NCBI GenBank assembly: GCA_016790815.1
Contig: JAEUOG010000051.1
Span: 1 to 64,000 of the forward strand
Direction of reading: 5' to 3'
From: Dechloromonas sp.
GTDB lineage: Bacteria > Pseudomonadota > Gammaproteobacteria > Burkholderiales > Rhodocyclaceae
DNA length: 64,000 nt
A program made the translations under genes and the position numbers. Positions 17,314 to 25,723 of the stretch are shown here, one piece after another. The first letter of the stretch is position 1, and each line of letters opens with the position of its first letter. The notes beneath the pieces were generated by a model. That model was not told the origin of the DNA. It saw only the letters and a list, made by a program, of their open reading frames with translations, and searched no databases.

Positions 17314-18555
17314 ATGAGCCAAGATAGCTATTTTTGGATTATTGGCGGAGGGCAAATGCAAGTCCCTCTGATTGAGGAGGCAAAACGATTAGGCATGAGC
17401 AGCCTCGTCACAGATATGAATCCAGCTTGCGTATGTGCGCTATTGGCGGATAAGTTCTTCCCTTTGGATATTTTTGATATTGCAGGGCACTTGGCATTGG
17501 CTGATACGCTTGTGGCGGAAGGTATTTGCATTCGCGGCGTGTTAGCTGCAGGGATTGATGCTCCCGAAACCATGGCAAGGATTGCGCAACACTTGCGGCT
17601 GCCTGGTGTGAGGCCGGAAATTGCACAGTTGGTCAATCACAAAGCCAATTTCCGCCAGCGTCTTGAAGCATTGGGTTACCCAGTCCCTCGCTATATATCT
17701 TTTTCAAGTGCGCAACTCGACGAGCTGCCTGCGCTGGCAGAGTCCATTGGTTATCCGCTTATCATTAAGAATACAGATAGCAGCGGTAGTCGCGGCACAC
17801 GAATTTTTCGTTCTCCGAATATTGCACTTATGCGTGAAGTGGCTCAAATCGCCATTGCTGTATCGAGGTCTGGCACTGCGCTGATTGAATCTTGCTGGGA
17901 TGGAACAGAGCACACGGTTGAAACACTGTTCGATATCAATGGATACTTTCACCCTTGTTTTATCACGGATCGCCATTTCGAAAAGGCGGAAGGGTATGCA
18001 CTCGAAACAGGACTTCGCCACCCTAGCGCCCTGCCTCAAATCACGCAAGATACGATGTACGCTTTAGCGCACAGTGTGGCAAAAGACTTGGGCGTCACCG
18101 TAGGAGCAGCAAAGTTTGATTTTATGGTGACGGAAGAGGGGCCTCGTATTATCGAAATGACTGTTCGTCTTTCTGGTGGTTTTGACAGTCAATACCTTGT
18201 ACCGGCTGCCACAGGTAAGGCAGTCTTGAAGGCAGCAATCCTGACGGCGATAGGCCAACCATTTCACGAATCGCTGCTGGTTGACAGCGTACATCGGGTG
18301 GGCGTCACAGGAAGTCTGTGGCCAATGCCGGGTCGTATTGTCGCGATTTCTGGAGTGGAAAATGCCTCCTCGTTGCCAGGTGTTGAACAAATATTTTTCC
18401 GTTGTTCCATAGGAGATGTTGTACAGCCCTATGTTGATTGCACTCGTAGAGTGTGCTTTATTGTTGCGACCGGCGTGGATGAGAAGGATGCGATTTCCCA
18501 TTTGACTCGAGCAAGGGAAGCTATAACTATCCATGTCGAACAGGATTCACAATGA
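17314..18555 (+). CDS. ATP-grasp family ligase
   Basis: 413 residues from ATG 17314 (an upstream in-frame GTG would overlap the methyltransferase). N-terminal Rossmann-like pre-ATP-grasp domain (WIIGGGQMQVPLIEEAKRLG), then the ATP-grasp region: PLIIKNTDSSGSRGTRIF loop (~155-172), AAKFDFMVTEEGPRIIEMTV and RLSGGFDSQYL with metal-binding Glu/Asn-type residues. Such enzymes join a carboxylate to an amine or similar nucleophile through an acyl-phosphate. In this locus it may acylate an amino-sugar with an amino acid or carboxylate (inference). Four-base overlap with the next gene. Confidence 0.85.
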   Translation: MSQDSYFWIIGGGQMQVPLIEEAKRLGMSSLVTDMNPACVCALLADKFFPLDIFDIAGHLALADTLVAEGICIRGVLAAGIDAPETMARIAQHLRLPGVRPEIAQLVNHKANFRQRLEALGYPVPRYISFSSAQLDELPALAESIGYPLIIKNTDSSGSRGTRIFRSPNIALMREVAQIAIAVSRSGTALIESCWDGTEHTVETLFDINGYFHPCFITDRHFEKAEGYALETGLRHPSALPQITQDTMYALAHSVAKDLGVTVGAAKFDFMVTEEGPRIIEMTVRLSGGFDSQYLVPAATGKAVLKAAILTAIGQPFHESLLVDSVHRVGVTGSLWPMPGRIVAISGVENASSLPGVEQIFFRCSIGDVVQPYVDCTRRVCFIVATGVDEKDAISHLTRAREAITIHVEQDSQ

Positions 18556-19661
18556 AAAAATCTAAGCTGCTGATCTATGGGGCCGGAGCGATTGGGCGCG
18601 GCTATATTCCGTGGGTGTACGCGCCGGATAGTTACGATTATTACTATGTTGAGTCCAATTCGGCGCTTCGTGAGAGTTTGAATAAGCGCAAGCGATTCAC
18701 TTCATTTATGACAACCGAAGATGACTATCGCGCTTTGCAAGTGCCCGTTGCCGAATGTTTCGCCCCTGGCGCTGAGGCAGATGTATTGGCCGATGTGGTT
18801 GCTGTCATTACATGTGTAGGACCACGAAATTTTCCACTGCTTGAGCCAGTGTTTCGCAACATTCGGGTGCCAGTTATTTGCTGTGAGAATGATGCCAATT
18901 TGCCTGAGCAAATGCGAAGGAATACTGGCAATCCTAATATTGTTTTCGCAATTCCAGATGTCATTACTTCGAGCACGGCTCGAGATGATTTGCTGCTTCA
19001 GGACCCCTTGGCGGTCATTACAGAAGCCGGAACGTTCTTTGCCGATGAACATGCCGCGGCGATCGTAGGTAACTGCGCCTATGTTAATCGCGAGGAGCTT
19101 GCTAAACAGTGGGCGGCCAAACTTTACATACACAACACTCCGCATTGCATCGCTGCATATCTGGGCAATATTTTGGGGGTGCGCTATTTGCACGAAGCTA
19201 TGCAGCACCCGCTAGCCGACTCCATTGTGGAAGGAGCTATGCTAGAAATGGAGCGAATGCTCCAAAGCGATTTGGAAATTGATCATGCATTTTTACAATT
19301 CTATTCTAACAAGGAATTGGCGCGTTTTAGAAACCATCTTCTGTGTGATCCGATAGCGCGTGTTGCGCGCGAACCATTTCGCAAGTTGGCGCATAACGAC
19401 CGATTGATTGGGGCTGCACAAAGGTGTCTTGCCAACGGTATTGTTCCTAAGTTTCTAATGACCGGCATCATGGCAGCATTTTGTTTTGAAAGCAGTGATG
19501 ATCCGGATTTTCATATCAAGTATCTGTTGCGAAGCTTGTGCCCTGAGGATTTCCTGAGAACAATTATTCGGCTCAGGGAGTCTGAGGCTTTGTACAATTT
19601 GCTACTCAAACATTGGGATGCCAATTTGGCGACGATTGCGGAATTAAAAAATGAACAATGA
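18552..19661 (+). CDS. Mannitol-1-phosphate 5-dehydrogenase family protein
   Basis: 369 residues. N-terminal Rossmann KLLIYGAGAIGRGYIPWVY; long-chain polyol dehydrogenase C-domain with KLYIHNTPHCIAAYLGNILG (in MtlD: K-x-N-x2-H catalytic pattern) and DPIARVAREPFRKLAHNDRL, which parallels the MtlD segment R-x-PLRKL-x2-NDR. So a polyol/sugar-phosphate NAD(P) dehydrogenase is supported, but no mannitol transport or kinase genes are nearby and the gene is coupled on both sides to glycan genes. Its substrate is more likely an intermediate of this pathway (inference). Confidence 0.75.
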   Translation: MKKSKLLIYGAGAIGRGYIPWVYAPDSYDYYYVESNSALRESLNKRKRFTSFMTTEDDYRALQVPVAECFAPGAEADVLADVVAVITCVGPRNFPLLEPVFRNIRVPVICCENDANLPEQMRRNTGNPNIVFAIPDVITSSTARDDLLLQDPLAVITEAGTFFADEHAAAIVGNCAYVNREELAKQWAAKLYIHNTPHCIAAYLGNILGVRYLHEAMQHPLADSIVEGAMLEMERMLQSDLEIDHAFLQFYSNKELARFRNHLLCDPIARVAREPFRKLAHNDRLIGAAQRCLANGIVPKFLMTGIMAAFCFESSDDPDFHIKYLLRSLCPEDFLRTIIRLRESEALYNLLLKHWDANLATIAELKNEQ

Positions 19662-20484
19662 GAAACTGCTCGAAGTAGCTATTAGCGCGGCCGTGCGAGC
19701 AGGGGCATGTTTGATGGAGAGCTACCTGCAAGTCATACCTGTAACAAGGAAAGAATCATCCAGAGATGTGGCCACGCCGGTTGATCAAACCGCAGAACGT
19801 GAAGTTTTTGCCTTGTTGCGTGCCTATGATGATGATATTTCCATTCTTTCAGAGGAGCACGGCTTTCAGGGAAGGGATAACGGGCGCGGGCACTGGGTAG
19901 TCGATGCATTGGATGGAACGGTAAATTACTTGCACCAAGTGCCGTTTTTCTCAGTGTCCGTAGCATATGTTTTTGAAGGAGTCACCCAAGTCGGTGTGGT
20001 TTATGCACCGTTGGTGGACGATATTTACTATGGTGCGAGGGGTATTGGCGCCTTTAAAAATCAGCGTAGCATTGCCAGTCCCGACTCGTCGCCGCGAGAC
20101 TCGTTGTTTGCTGCTACTTTCTCCGGAAAGAACTACGAACCACACCAACGACAGGAGGAGTTTGCGCTTTTTTCTGCAGTAAACGATCAAAGCAGAGGAT
20201 GTCTGCGTACTGGTTCAGCGGCATTGAATCTGGCTTATCTGGCCGAGGGGCGTTTCAACGGCTGCTGGGGGAAAGCGAATAAGGCTTGGGATATTAGTGC
20301 AGGTCTACTATTGGCAGAGCTTGCTGGTGCGGATGTGCTTGTGGTGGAGCGTGACGCCCAACGCCATTTATTGCACTACCTTGCAGCACCCACACAGAAC
20401 TTCGAGTGGCTTAAAGGTCAATTGACTTCACTATTCTCAGTTGACGGGCTGGCTGGGAGTGGAATGAGAAAGGTGGAGTCATGA
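19651..20484 (+). CDS. Inositol monophosphatase family phosphatase
   Basis: 277 residues, usual length for the SuhB/HisN/CysQ superfamily. Metal sites: SILSEEHGF (Glu), VVDALDGTVNYLHQVPFFSV (DxxDGT; the usual Pro after the first Asp is Ala here), and NKAWDISAGLLLAELAGADV (WD-x2-AG). Mg-dependent phosphate-ester hydrolysis is expected. Overlaps the preceding dehydrogenase by 11 bases and neuB-like by 4. Within this operon it may dephosphorylate a sugar or acid phosphate, for example the 9-phosphate of a nonulosonate or the product of the dehydrogenase (inference). Confidence 0.85.
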   Translation: MNNEKLLEVAISAAVRAGACLMESYLQVIPVTRKESSRDVATPVDQTAEREVFALLRAYDDDISILSEEHGFQGRDNGRGHWVVDALDGTVNYLHQVPFFSVSVAYVFEGVTQVGVVYAPLVDDIYYGARGIGAFKNQRSIASPDSSPRDSLFAATFSGKNYEPHQRQEEFALFSAVNDQSRGCLRTGSAALNLAYLAEGRFNGCWGKANKAWDISAGLLLAELAGADVLVVERDAQRHLLHYLAAPTQNFEWLKGQLTSLFSVDGLAGSGMRKVES

Positions 20485-21326
20485 TTGAGTTTATTGCCGA
20501 AGTGTCGAGTAACCACTCTCGTGATATTGATCGTTGCTTCGAGTTTATTGATGTGTCTGCTCGGGCTGGTTGTACTGCTGTTAAGTTTCAGCTATTTCGC
20601 GTACGGGAGCTTTTTGCACCTGAGGCATTTATTATCAAGCCTCACCTGTTAGATAGAAAAGATTGGGAGTTACCAGTAGATTTTTTACCTAAGTTGGCGC
20701 AGCGCTGTCGTGATCGCAATGTGCAATTCTCCTGCACTCCGTTTTACCTGGAGGCGGTAAAAGAACTTGAACCCTATGTTGATTTTTACAAGGTGGCTTC
20801 GTATGAGTTACTGTGGGATGACTTACTGGCGGCCTGTGCCAAAACTGGCAAACCAGTCATTCTTTCCACGGGCATGGCATTGATAGAAGAGATTCAGCAT
20901 GCAGTAGATATCTTGCGTCAAAATGGATGCGCGGCGCCTATCCTGCTGCATTGCACCTCGGCCTACCCAACGCCTTATTTCGAGGCCAATTTGGCTGCCA
21001 TTGAAACTATTCGGCAGGCAACTGGGTGTGAAGTTGGGTGGTCGGACCACACGGTGGAGCCGGTTGTTATTCACCGTGCTATTGATCGATGGGGGGCCAA
21101 GGTTGTTGAATTCCATCTTGATCTGGACGGCAAAGGCGAAGAATTCTCTGCTGGGCACTGCTGGTTGCCTGAGCAGATTGGTGCGGTAATTAAAAATGTC
21201 GAGAAGGGTTTGGCTGCCGATGGAAATGGGGTCAAAGAGCCGGTGCCCTCCGAACTCCCGGATCGTCTCTGGCGTGCCGATCCGACCGATGGCTTGCGGC
21301 CATTGAAAGAGTTGCGGGCACAGTGA
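20481..21326 (+). CDS. N-acetylneuraminate synthase family protein lacking the SAF domain (PseI/NeuB-like)
   Basis: Condenses phosphoenolpyruvate with a 6-carbon sugar to give a nonulosonic acid. 281 residues, all TIM barrel: IAEVSSNHSRDIDRCFEFID, GCTAVKFQLFR, VDFYKVASYELLWDDL, KPVILSTGMA, LLHCTSAYPTP, GWSDHT and EFHLDLDGKGEEFSAGH. Typical NeuB/PseI/LegI proteins are ~330-350 residues and end in an antifreeze-like SAF domain that caps the partner subunit's active site; that domain is absent. The end WRADPTDGLRPLKELR looks natural rather than truncated. Confidence 0.85.
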   Translation: MIEFIAEVSSNHSRDIDRCFEFIDVSARAGCTAVKFQLFRVRELFAPEAFIIKPHLLDRKDWELPVDFLPKLAQRCRDRNVQFSCTPFYLEAVKELEPYVDFYKVASYELLWDDLLAACAKTGKPVILSTGMALIEEIQHAVDILRQNGCAAPILLHCTSAYPTPYFEANLAAIETIRQATGCEVGWSDHTVEPVVIHRAIDRWGAKVVEFHLDLDGKGEEFSAGHCWLPEQIGAVIKNVEKGLAADGNGVKEPVPSELPDRLWRADPTDGLRPLKELRAQ

Positions 21327-22351
21327 AAGTGTCCCTCCGAGTGAGCGTCAAGCATCCTCTCAAAGCGTTGATTGTTTGTCATGCCGGTACAGGTGTAGGC
21401 CTTGGGCATCTGACACGTGCAAGGGTTGTGGCCCGAGCATTGCGTCAGGAACTTGATGCCCAAGTACACTTGCTGATTCAAGGGGACGAAGTTCCGTTAG
21501 ATGCAGCCGATGCTCTTGATTATCAATTTTTGCCAATTCAAGCCAGTTTGTCGGATGCCATTGCAGCATGGGCCAGGCAGCACAATCCGCAAGTGTTGGT
21601 GTTTGACCTGCACCCACGCCAAGTGCCGCCAGATATTGATACCCTACTTGGGGGCTTGCGCCAGCGTGGGCACAAACTGATTGCAGTAGATGCCATGGCT
21701 GACTACAGCCAGTCGCTGGATCTGGTATTTATTCCATCTTTTCAATACACCTCCAAGGAGCCCCCGGTCGAGCCATCAAAAATCGTGTTCGGGTGGGACT
21801 GCTTCTTGCTCAACGTACGACAGGTACCGAATCCATGGCGGGTTGGCAACAATGTGTTGGCCTTGTCGGGGGGGAGTGATGTCACCAATTTGGGCCAGTC
21901 ATGGCCCAGCCTTTTGAACGCCGTATTGCCACTGGACAGCTCATTGCACTGGGTGACGGGTCCTTTTGCCCAACAGCCGGCGTGGCCACAATCCCCTCGT
22001 ATTTCCATGTGCAACCATATGGCTCCGGCGGGACTCGACGCGCTAATGGTGAATGCCAATTACGCAGTGACGGTATATGGGGTCAGTTTTTTCGAATTGC
22101 TTTACTATGGAGTGCCCACTGTGGTGTTTTCTCCTTACGGTAGTAAAGATAATGCAGAGCTGCAGGCGATTGGCGAAATGGGACTAGCGCTACTGGCAGA
22201 TGACGAAATTGATGCCTCTGCAAAGCTGACGACACTAATGGCGGACGAGCACTTGTCTGTAGATCTATCGCGGCGCGCACGGGAAAAGTTGGCTGTACTT
22301 GGCGGACATAGATTTGCTAGTCATGTCGCAGCACTACTGGAACCTCATTGA
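21323..22351 (+). CDS. PseG-like UDP-sugar hydrolase / GT-B glycosyltransferase-like protein
   Basis: 342 residues from a GTG start that overlaps the synthase stop (GTGA). GT-B fold related to MurG/PseG: N-terminal GTGVGLGHLTRARVVARAL (GxGH-x2-R), mid-protein FDLHPRQVPPDIDTL, and C-terminal TVYGVSFFELLYYGVPTVVF, the UDP-binding part. In Pse synthesis PseG cleaves UDP from the diacetamido-sugar before PseI; next-door position to the synthase supports that role. A glycosyltransferase role is the alternative. Confidence 0.7.
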   Translation: MKVSLRVSVKHPLKALIVCHAGTGVGLGHLTRARVVARALRQELDAQVHLLIQGDEVPLDAADALDYQFLPIQASLSDAIAAWARQHNPQVLVFDLHPRQVPPDIDTLLGGLRQRGHKLIAVDAMADYSQSLDLVFIPSFQYTSKEPPVEPSKIVFGWDCFLLNVRQVPNPWRVGNNVLALSGGSDVTNLGQSWPSLLNAVLPLDSSLHWVTGPFAQQPAWPQSPRISMCNHMAPAGLDALMVNANYAVTVYGVSFFELLYYGVPTVVFSPYGSKDNAELQAIGEMGLALLADDEIDASAKLTTLMADEHLSVDLSRRAREKLAVLGGHRFASHVAALLEPH

Positions 22352-23868
22352 ATCGCATACCTAGCTTCAAGAGTCGGTTTGCCATCACATTGATTGCAAA
22401 TGTTGTGCGGGGTGTGGTGACCTTGGGCCTGGGGGTTATGCTGGCCCGATTGTTTGGGGCCACCGATTATGGACGGATCGCGTTTCTGCTTGCAACTTTC
22501 ATGGCGCTTAAGCAGTTATTGGATTTGGGCTCATCTTCTGCGTTCTATACCCTTCTTTCCCAGCAAAGTAGAAGTGGAATTTTTTTGCTTCAATTCTGGT
22601 TTTTCTTCCTTGGCAAATATTTGCTAACGGCTGCTGTGATTTTCTGGGTATTTCCGGATTCATGGGTTCAAAGCCTTTGGCATGGAGAGCAAAAAAGCCT
22701 CGTCGCGTTGGCCATGATGGCAACTGCAATGCAGTTTGATATGTGGCCAAATGCGATGCAAATGCCTGAGTCTCAGCGAAAGACCGTGAAGGTGCAACCG
22801 ATCTACATTGGCGCTTTATTGATGCAGGTTTTGAGCGTGGCAGGGCTATATTGGACGAATTATCTTACCCTGGGTAATTACTTGGCCTCGGTTGCGATAC
22901 TTTGGTTTTTTGCGGCAACCTTGGCCGCATTTCTGTATGAACCAGAACGTGATCCCGAGAAATTTCAAAATACGAAGCAAACACTCCGGGAGTATATAGA
23001 GTTTTGTAAGCCGATCGCCCCGTTTTTATTTGTTGGCTTCATTTCGGATTTTCTTGATCGCTGGATGTTGCAAGAGTGGGGTGGCAGCCAGCAGCAAGGA
23101 TTTTTGGCAATTTCGCAACAAATATCTGGCGTAACACTAATTATCACGGCTTCCATTATAAAAATGGTTTGGAAGGAGGTCGCTGAAGCACTTCAACGAG
23201 ATGACTTGGAGTCCGCTAAGCAGATTTATATGGTGACCAAAAAGAACATGTTCTTGGTTGGTGCATTCATTGCCTGCGGCGTTATTCCATGGAGCGAAGA
23301 GGTGTTACGGTTAGTTTACGGCAACGAATATATCCCTGCCTGGGGGGTGCTTGTTGCAATGATGATGTATTCAATTCACCAGTCGTTGGGGCAGTTTGAA
23401 GGTGCATTCATCATGGCATCCGGGAAGACTAGGATCGGTTTGATATTTAATACTGCGATGATTCCTTTTGGGCCAATGGTGTCCTATTTGTTACTTTCAC
23501 CTACTCATTTGAGTGAACTTCTCCCACCAATGGGTGCTCTTGGCCTTGCGTTAAAAATGGTATTGTTTCAGATTTTTTCAGTCAATGTGATTGGGGTGTT
23601 GATTGGAAAAGTTTTTGGTTGGCGTCATGAGTGGGTTTATCAACTGCAAACTATCGCGGTGCTCTTGAGTTTTGGCATTTCTGTGAAAATGGTGATTTCA
23701 GTCTTGCCGATTGCGCCGTTAGCTGCACTGATATCTAGTGTGGTGGTGTACGGCATAGTGGTATGTATTGCAATTGTTTTGTATCCACGCATATTTGGAT
23801 TCGGTCAGTTTGTGTTTGCGAATGGGATTAAATTAAAAATTAAGGGCGTGTTCAATGGGGTGCGTTAA
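22348..23868 (+). CDS. Wzx-type polysaccharide flippase
   Basis: 506 residues, strongly hydrophobic with about 12-14 membrane helices (MOP/MATE-like superfamily). Typical opening FKSRFAITLIANVVRGVVTL then MLARLFGATDYGRIAFLLA. Flips undecaprenyl-linked glycan units across the inner membrane. Start is a TTG in a TTGA overlap with the preceding stop, indicating translational coupling. Overlaps the next gene by 14 bases. No Wzy polymerase was found in the window. Confidence 0.85.
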   Translation: MNRIPSFKSRFAITLIANVVRGVVTLGLGVMLARLFGATDYGRIAFLLATFMALKQLLDLGSSSAFYTLLSQQSRSGIFLLQFWFFFLGKYLLTAAVIFWVFPDSWVQSLWHGEQKSLVALAMMATAMQFDMWPNAMQMPESQRKTVKVQPIYIGALLMQVLSVAGLYWTNYLTLGNYLASVAILWFFAATLAAFLYEPERDPEKFQNTKQTLREYIEFCKPIAPFLFVGFISDFLDRWMLQEWGGSQQQGFLAISQQISGVTLIITASIIKMVWKEVAEALQRDDLESAKQIYMVTKKNMFLVGAFIACGVIPWSEEVLRLVYGNEYIPAWGVLVAMMMYSIHQSLGQFEGAFIMASGKTRIGLIFNTAMIPFGPMVSYLLLSPTHLSELLPPMGALGLALKMVLFQIFSVNVIGVLIGKVFGWRHEWVYQLQTIAVLLSFGISVKMVISVLPIAPLAALISSVVVYGIVVCIAIVLYPRIFGFGQFVFANGIKLKIKGVFNGVR

Positions 23869-24964
23869 TTCTATTTGCAGCTCAATAAACAAGGAGTTTG
23901 TACTCCACAGACTCTTAGATGAAGCGGGAGAGGTATCGATTTGGGGGGCTTCTCTGCTCGCGTCTTACAAAAAAGTGGCGGCTCTGGCTAATTTTCCATT
24001 TGTGAGATGGACGTCGCCAAAGAGATACCTAGTTCTAGGATCTAGGGTATTTAACAAACTGAACTCGAAATCGGCAATGAATGCGCATTTGGTAGCAAGT
24101 GCAAGAGATCCGCTAAGATTGAAACACATTCCCCGTTCGTTTTCATATGATTTAGGGGCTTATTTGGATATCTGCCGTGTGGCTGGAAATGACGAGCGGG
24201 CGACGTTAAGTCGTGCAGTGAGTCGGATAAATACAATACTTTCTAGCGTAAATCCACAGGTTTTGATTGCGAATTCGACGATGGACCCGATTAACCGACT
24301 GTGGATTAAGAGTGGGGAGCTGCGGAATATTAAAACTGTATGTCTCCAGCATGGCGTATATGGTAGTGCTATTCCTGATTTTGCTCAGGAGGAAGATATT
24401 GTCGATAGATATATTGCGTTGGACGAGGCTCAATATGGCATCGTCGCACGAAATATTGATAAACGGAAAATAGAATGCTTGGGCGCCCCGGCTTCGTTTG
24501 TATGGAGCCCGCCCGCTTGTGGCCTAAAGATATGTTTTGTTGGCGAGGACTGGGAGCGCTATGGATACTTCGATCTGAAGCGAGAAATAATTGATATTTA
24601 TCGAGACGTTGCTCAAGCGCTGTATCTGTTTGGCATTAAAGATGTTTTCTATAAGCCGCATCCTTCGGAGAAGCAATTTCTTGGGATTTTTGATGTGATG
24701 AAAAAACTGTCATCGGATGCCACACATATTCCTGATGTCTACATTGGGTTTTCGTCCTCTCTGTTGCGCGATATGGCGTCAAAGGGGAAGTTGGCAATTC
24801 AAGTGCATGATCAAAGCGCGGGAATTGATAATTTCCAAAGTCGTGGATATTGTATTTCTTTTGATAAAAATTCAGATTTCATTAACCAGATACTGCTATC
24901 AGTTGCCCATGCACAAGAGGTTCCGTGTGTTCGAGAGCGTGCCCTAGAAGAATTCTTACTATAA
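23855..24964 (+). CDS. Putative GT-B glycosyltransferase (nonulosonate/sialyltransferase-like)
   Basis: 369 residues without an assured family. Visible features: KTVCLQHGVYGSAIPDF in the middle, ECLGAPASFVW, and a C-terminal half with VFYKPHPSEKQF (HP motif, ~265-277) followed by DVYIGFSSSLLRDMASKGKL (S-S-x). HP plus SS is the pattern of CMP-sugar-dependent GT-B enzymes such as sialyl/polysialyl- and Kdo-transferases, as well as CDP-glycerol transferases. With a CMP-activating enzyme upstream, transfer of the nonulosonic-acid-like sugar is the best guess. AT-rich coding; last gene of the overlapping run. Confidence 0.6.
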   Translation: MGCVNSICSSINKEFVLHRLLDEAGEVSIWGASLLASYKKVAALANFPFVRWTSPKRYLVLGSRVFNKLNSKSAMNAHLVASARDPLRLKHIPRSFSYDLGAYLDICRVAGNDERATLSRAVSRINTILSSVNPQVLIANSTMDPINRLWIKSGELRNIKTVCLQHGVYGSAIPDFAQEEDIVDRYIALDEAQYGIVARNIDKRKIECLGAPASFVWSPPACGLKICFVGEDWERYGYFDLKREIIDIYRDVAQALYLFGIKDVFYKPHPSEKQFLGIFDVMKKLSSDATHIPDVYIGFSSSLLRDMASKGKLAIQVHDQSAGIDNFQSRGYCISFDKNSDFINQILLSVAHAQEVPCVRERALEEFLL

Positions 24965-25068
24965 GAAGCAATCTGATTTTGGTTAAATATAGGGTTGTTC
25001 TTTGTGACACACTAAGTGTGGCCGCACGTTTATGTAATCGATTTGACAGCTCGCTCGTAGTCAAAGAT

Positions 25069-25629
25069 ATGAAAAGAGTATTTGATCTGCTGCTTGTAGC
25101 TGTGACCGGTATTGGTTTGCTGTTTCCGCTGCTGTTGGTCGCGCTATTGGTACGACTGAGTTCTCCCGGCCCGGCGCTGTATTGGTCGGACCGAGTTGGA
25201 CGACGCAACAGTGTTTTCAAGATGCCAAAATTTCGCAGCATGCGTGTTGGCACGCCGGCGGTAGCGACCCATTTGCTTTCGGATCCGAATTCATATCTAA
25301 CGCCGATTGGATCATTCTTACGCAAATCCAGTCTGGATGAATTGCCACAGCTGTGGAGCATTCTGGTCGGCGACATGAGCTTTGTTGGTCCAAGGCCTGC
25401 GCTATTCAATCAGCATGATTTGATTGCAATGCGCACTGAGCGCGGTGTGCATGAATTGCTGCCTGGTTTGACGGGGTGGGCGCAGGTAAATGGGCGCGAT
25501 GAGTTGCCGATTCCTGAAAAAGTCGAACTTGATGTCGCGTATTTGAAGCGCCGGTCGTTCTGGTTTGATATACGGATTCTCTGGCTGACTGCGATCAAGG
25601 TGCTTCGGCGTGATGGTGTTGCGCACTAA
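25069..25629 (+). CDS. Initiating sugar-phosphate transferase (PglC/WcaJ-type monotopic PGT)
   Basis: Transfers a sugar-1-phosphate from a UDP-sugar to undecaprenyl phosphate, starting glycan assembly at the inner membrane. 186 residues from ATG 25069 (MKRVFDLLLVAVTGIGLLFP, re-entrant membrane helix); upstream in-frame starts would lie partly in the preceding gene. Catalytic and fold motifs: KMPKFRSMRVG, SFLRKSSLDELPQLWSILVG (the DE pair), MSFVGPRPAL, LPGLTGWAQVNGRD. This is the small PglC-like core without the four extra helices of WbaP. ~100 bases separate it from the preceding gene. Confidence 0.92.
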   Translation: MKRVFDLLLVAVTGIGLLFPLLLVALLVRLSSPGPALYWSDRVGRRNSVFKMPKFRSMRVGTPAVATHLLSDPNSYLTPIGSFLRKSSLDELPQLWSILVGDMSFVGPRPALFNQHDLIAMRTERGVHELLPGLTGWAQVNGRDELPIPEKVELDVAYLKRRSFWFDIRILWLTAIKVLRRDGVAH

Positions 25630-25672
25630 TGCAGTTCAAGTGTTTTGTATTAGGGGCGGTGTTGGTAGCGGT

Positions 25673-25678
25673 TATAAT
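25673..25678 (+). promoter_or_regulatory. Possible -10 element upstream of the WbpM-type gene
   Basis: A perfect TATAAT within GTTATAATCG, 45 bases before the GTG start at 25724. No convincing -35 at 16-18 bases (TTAGGG-like only), so this is a weak call. Confidence 0.3.
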
Positions 25679-25723
25679 CGTTAGCTCAATGCAGGATTAA
25701 CCGGGTTTTCCCCGCGTATTTAT

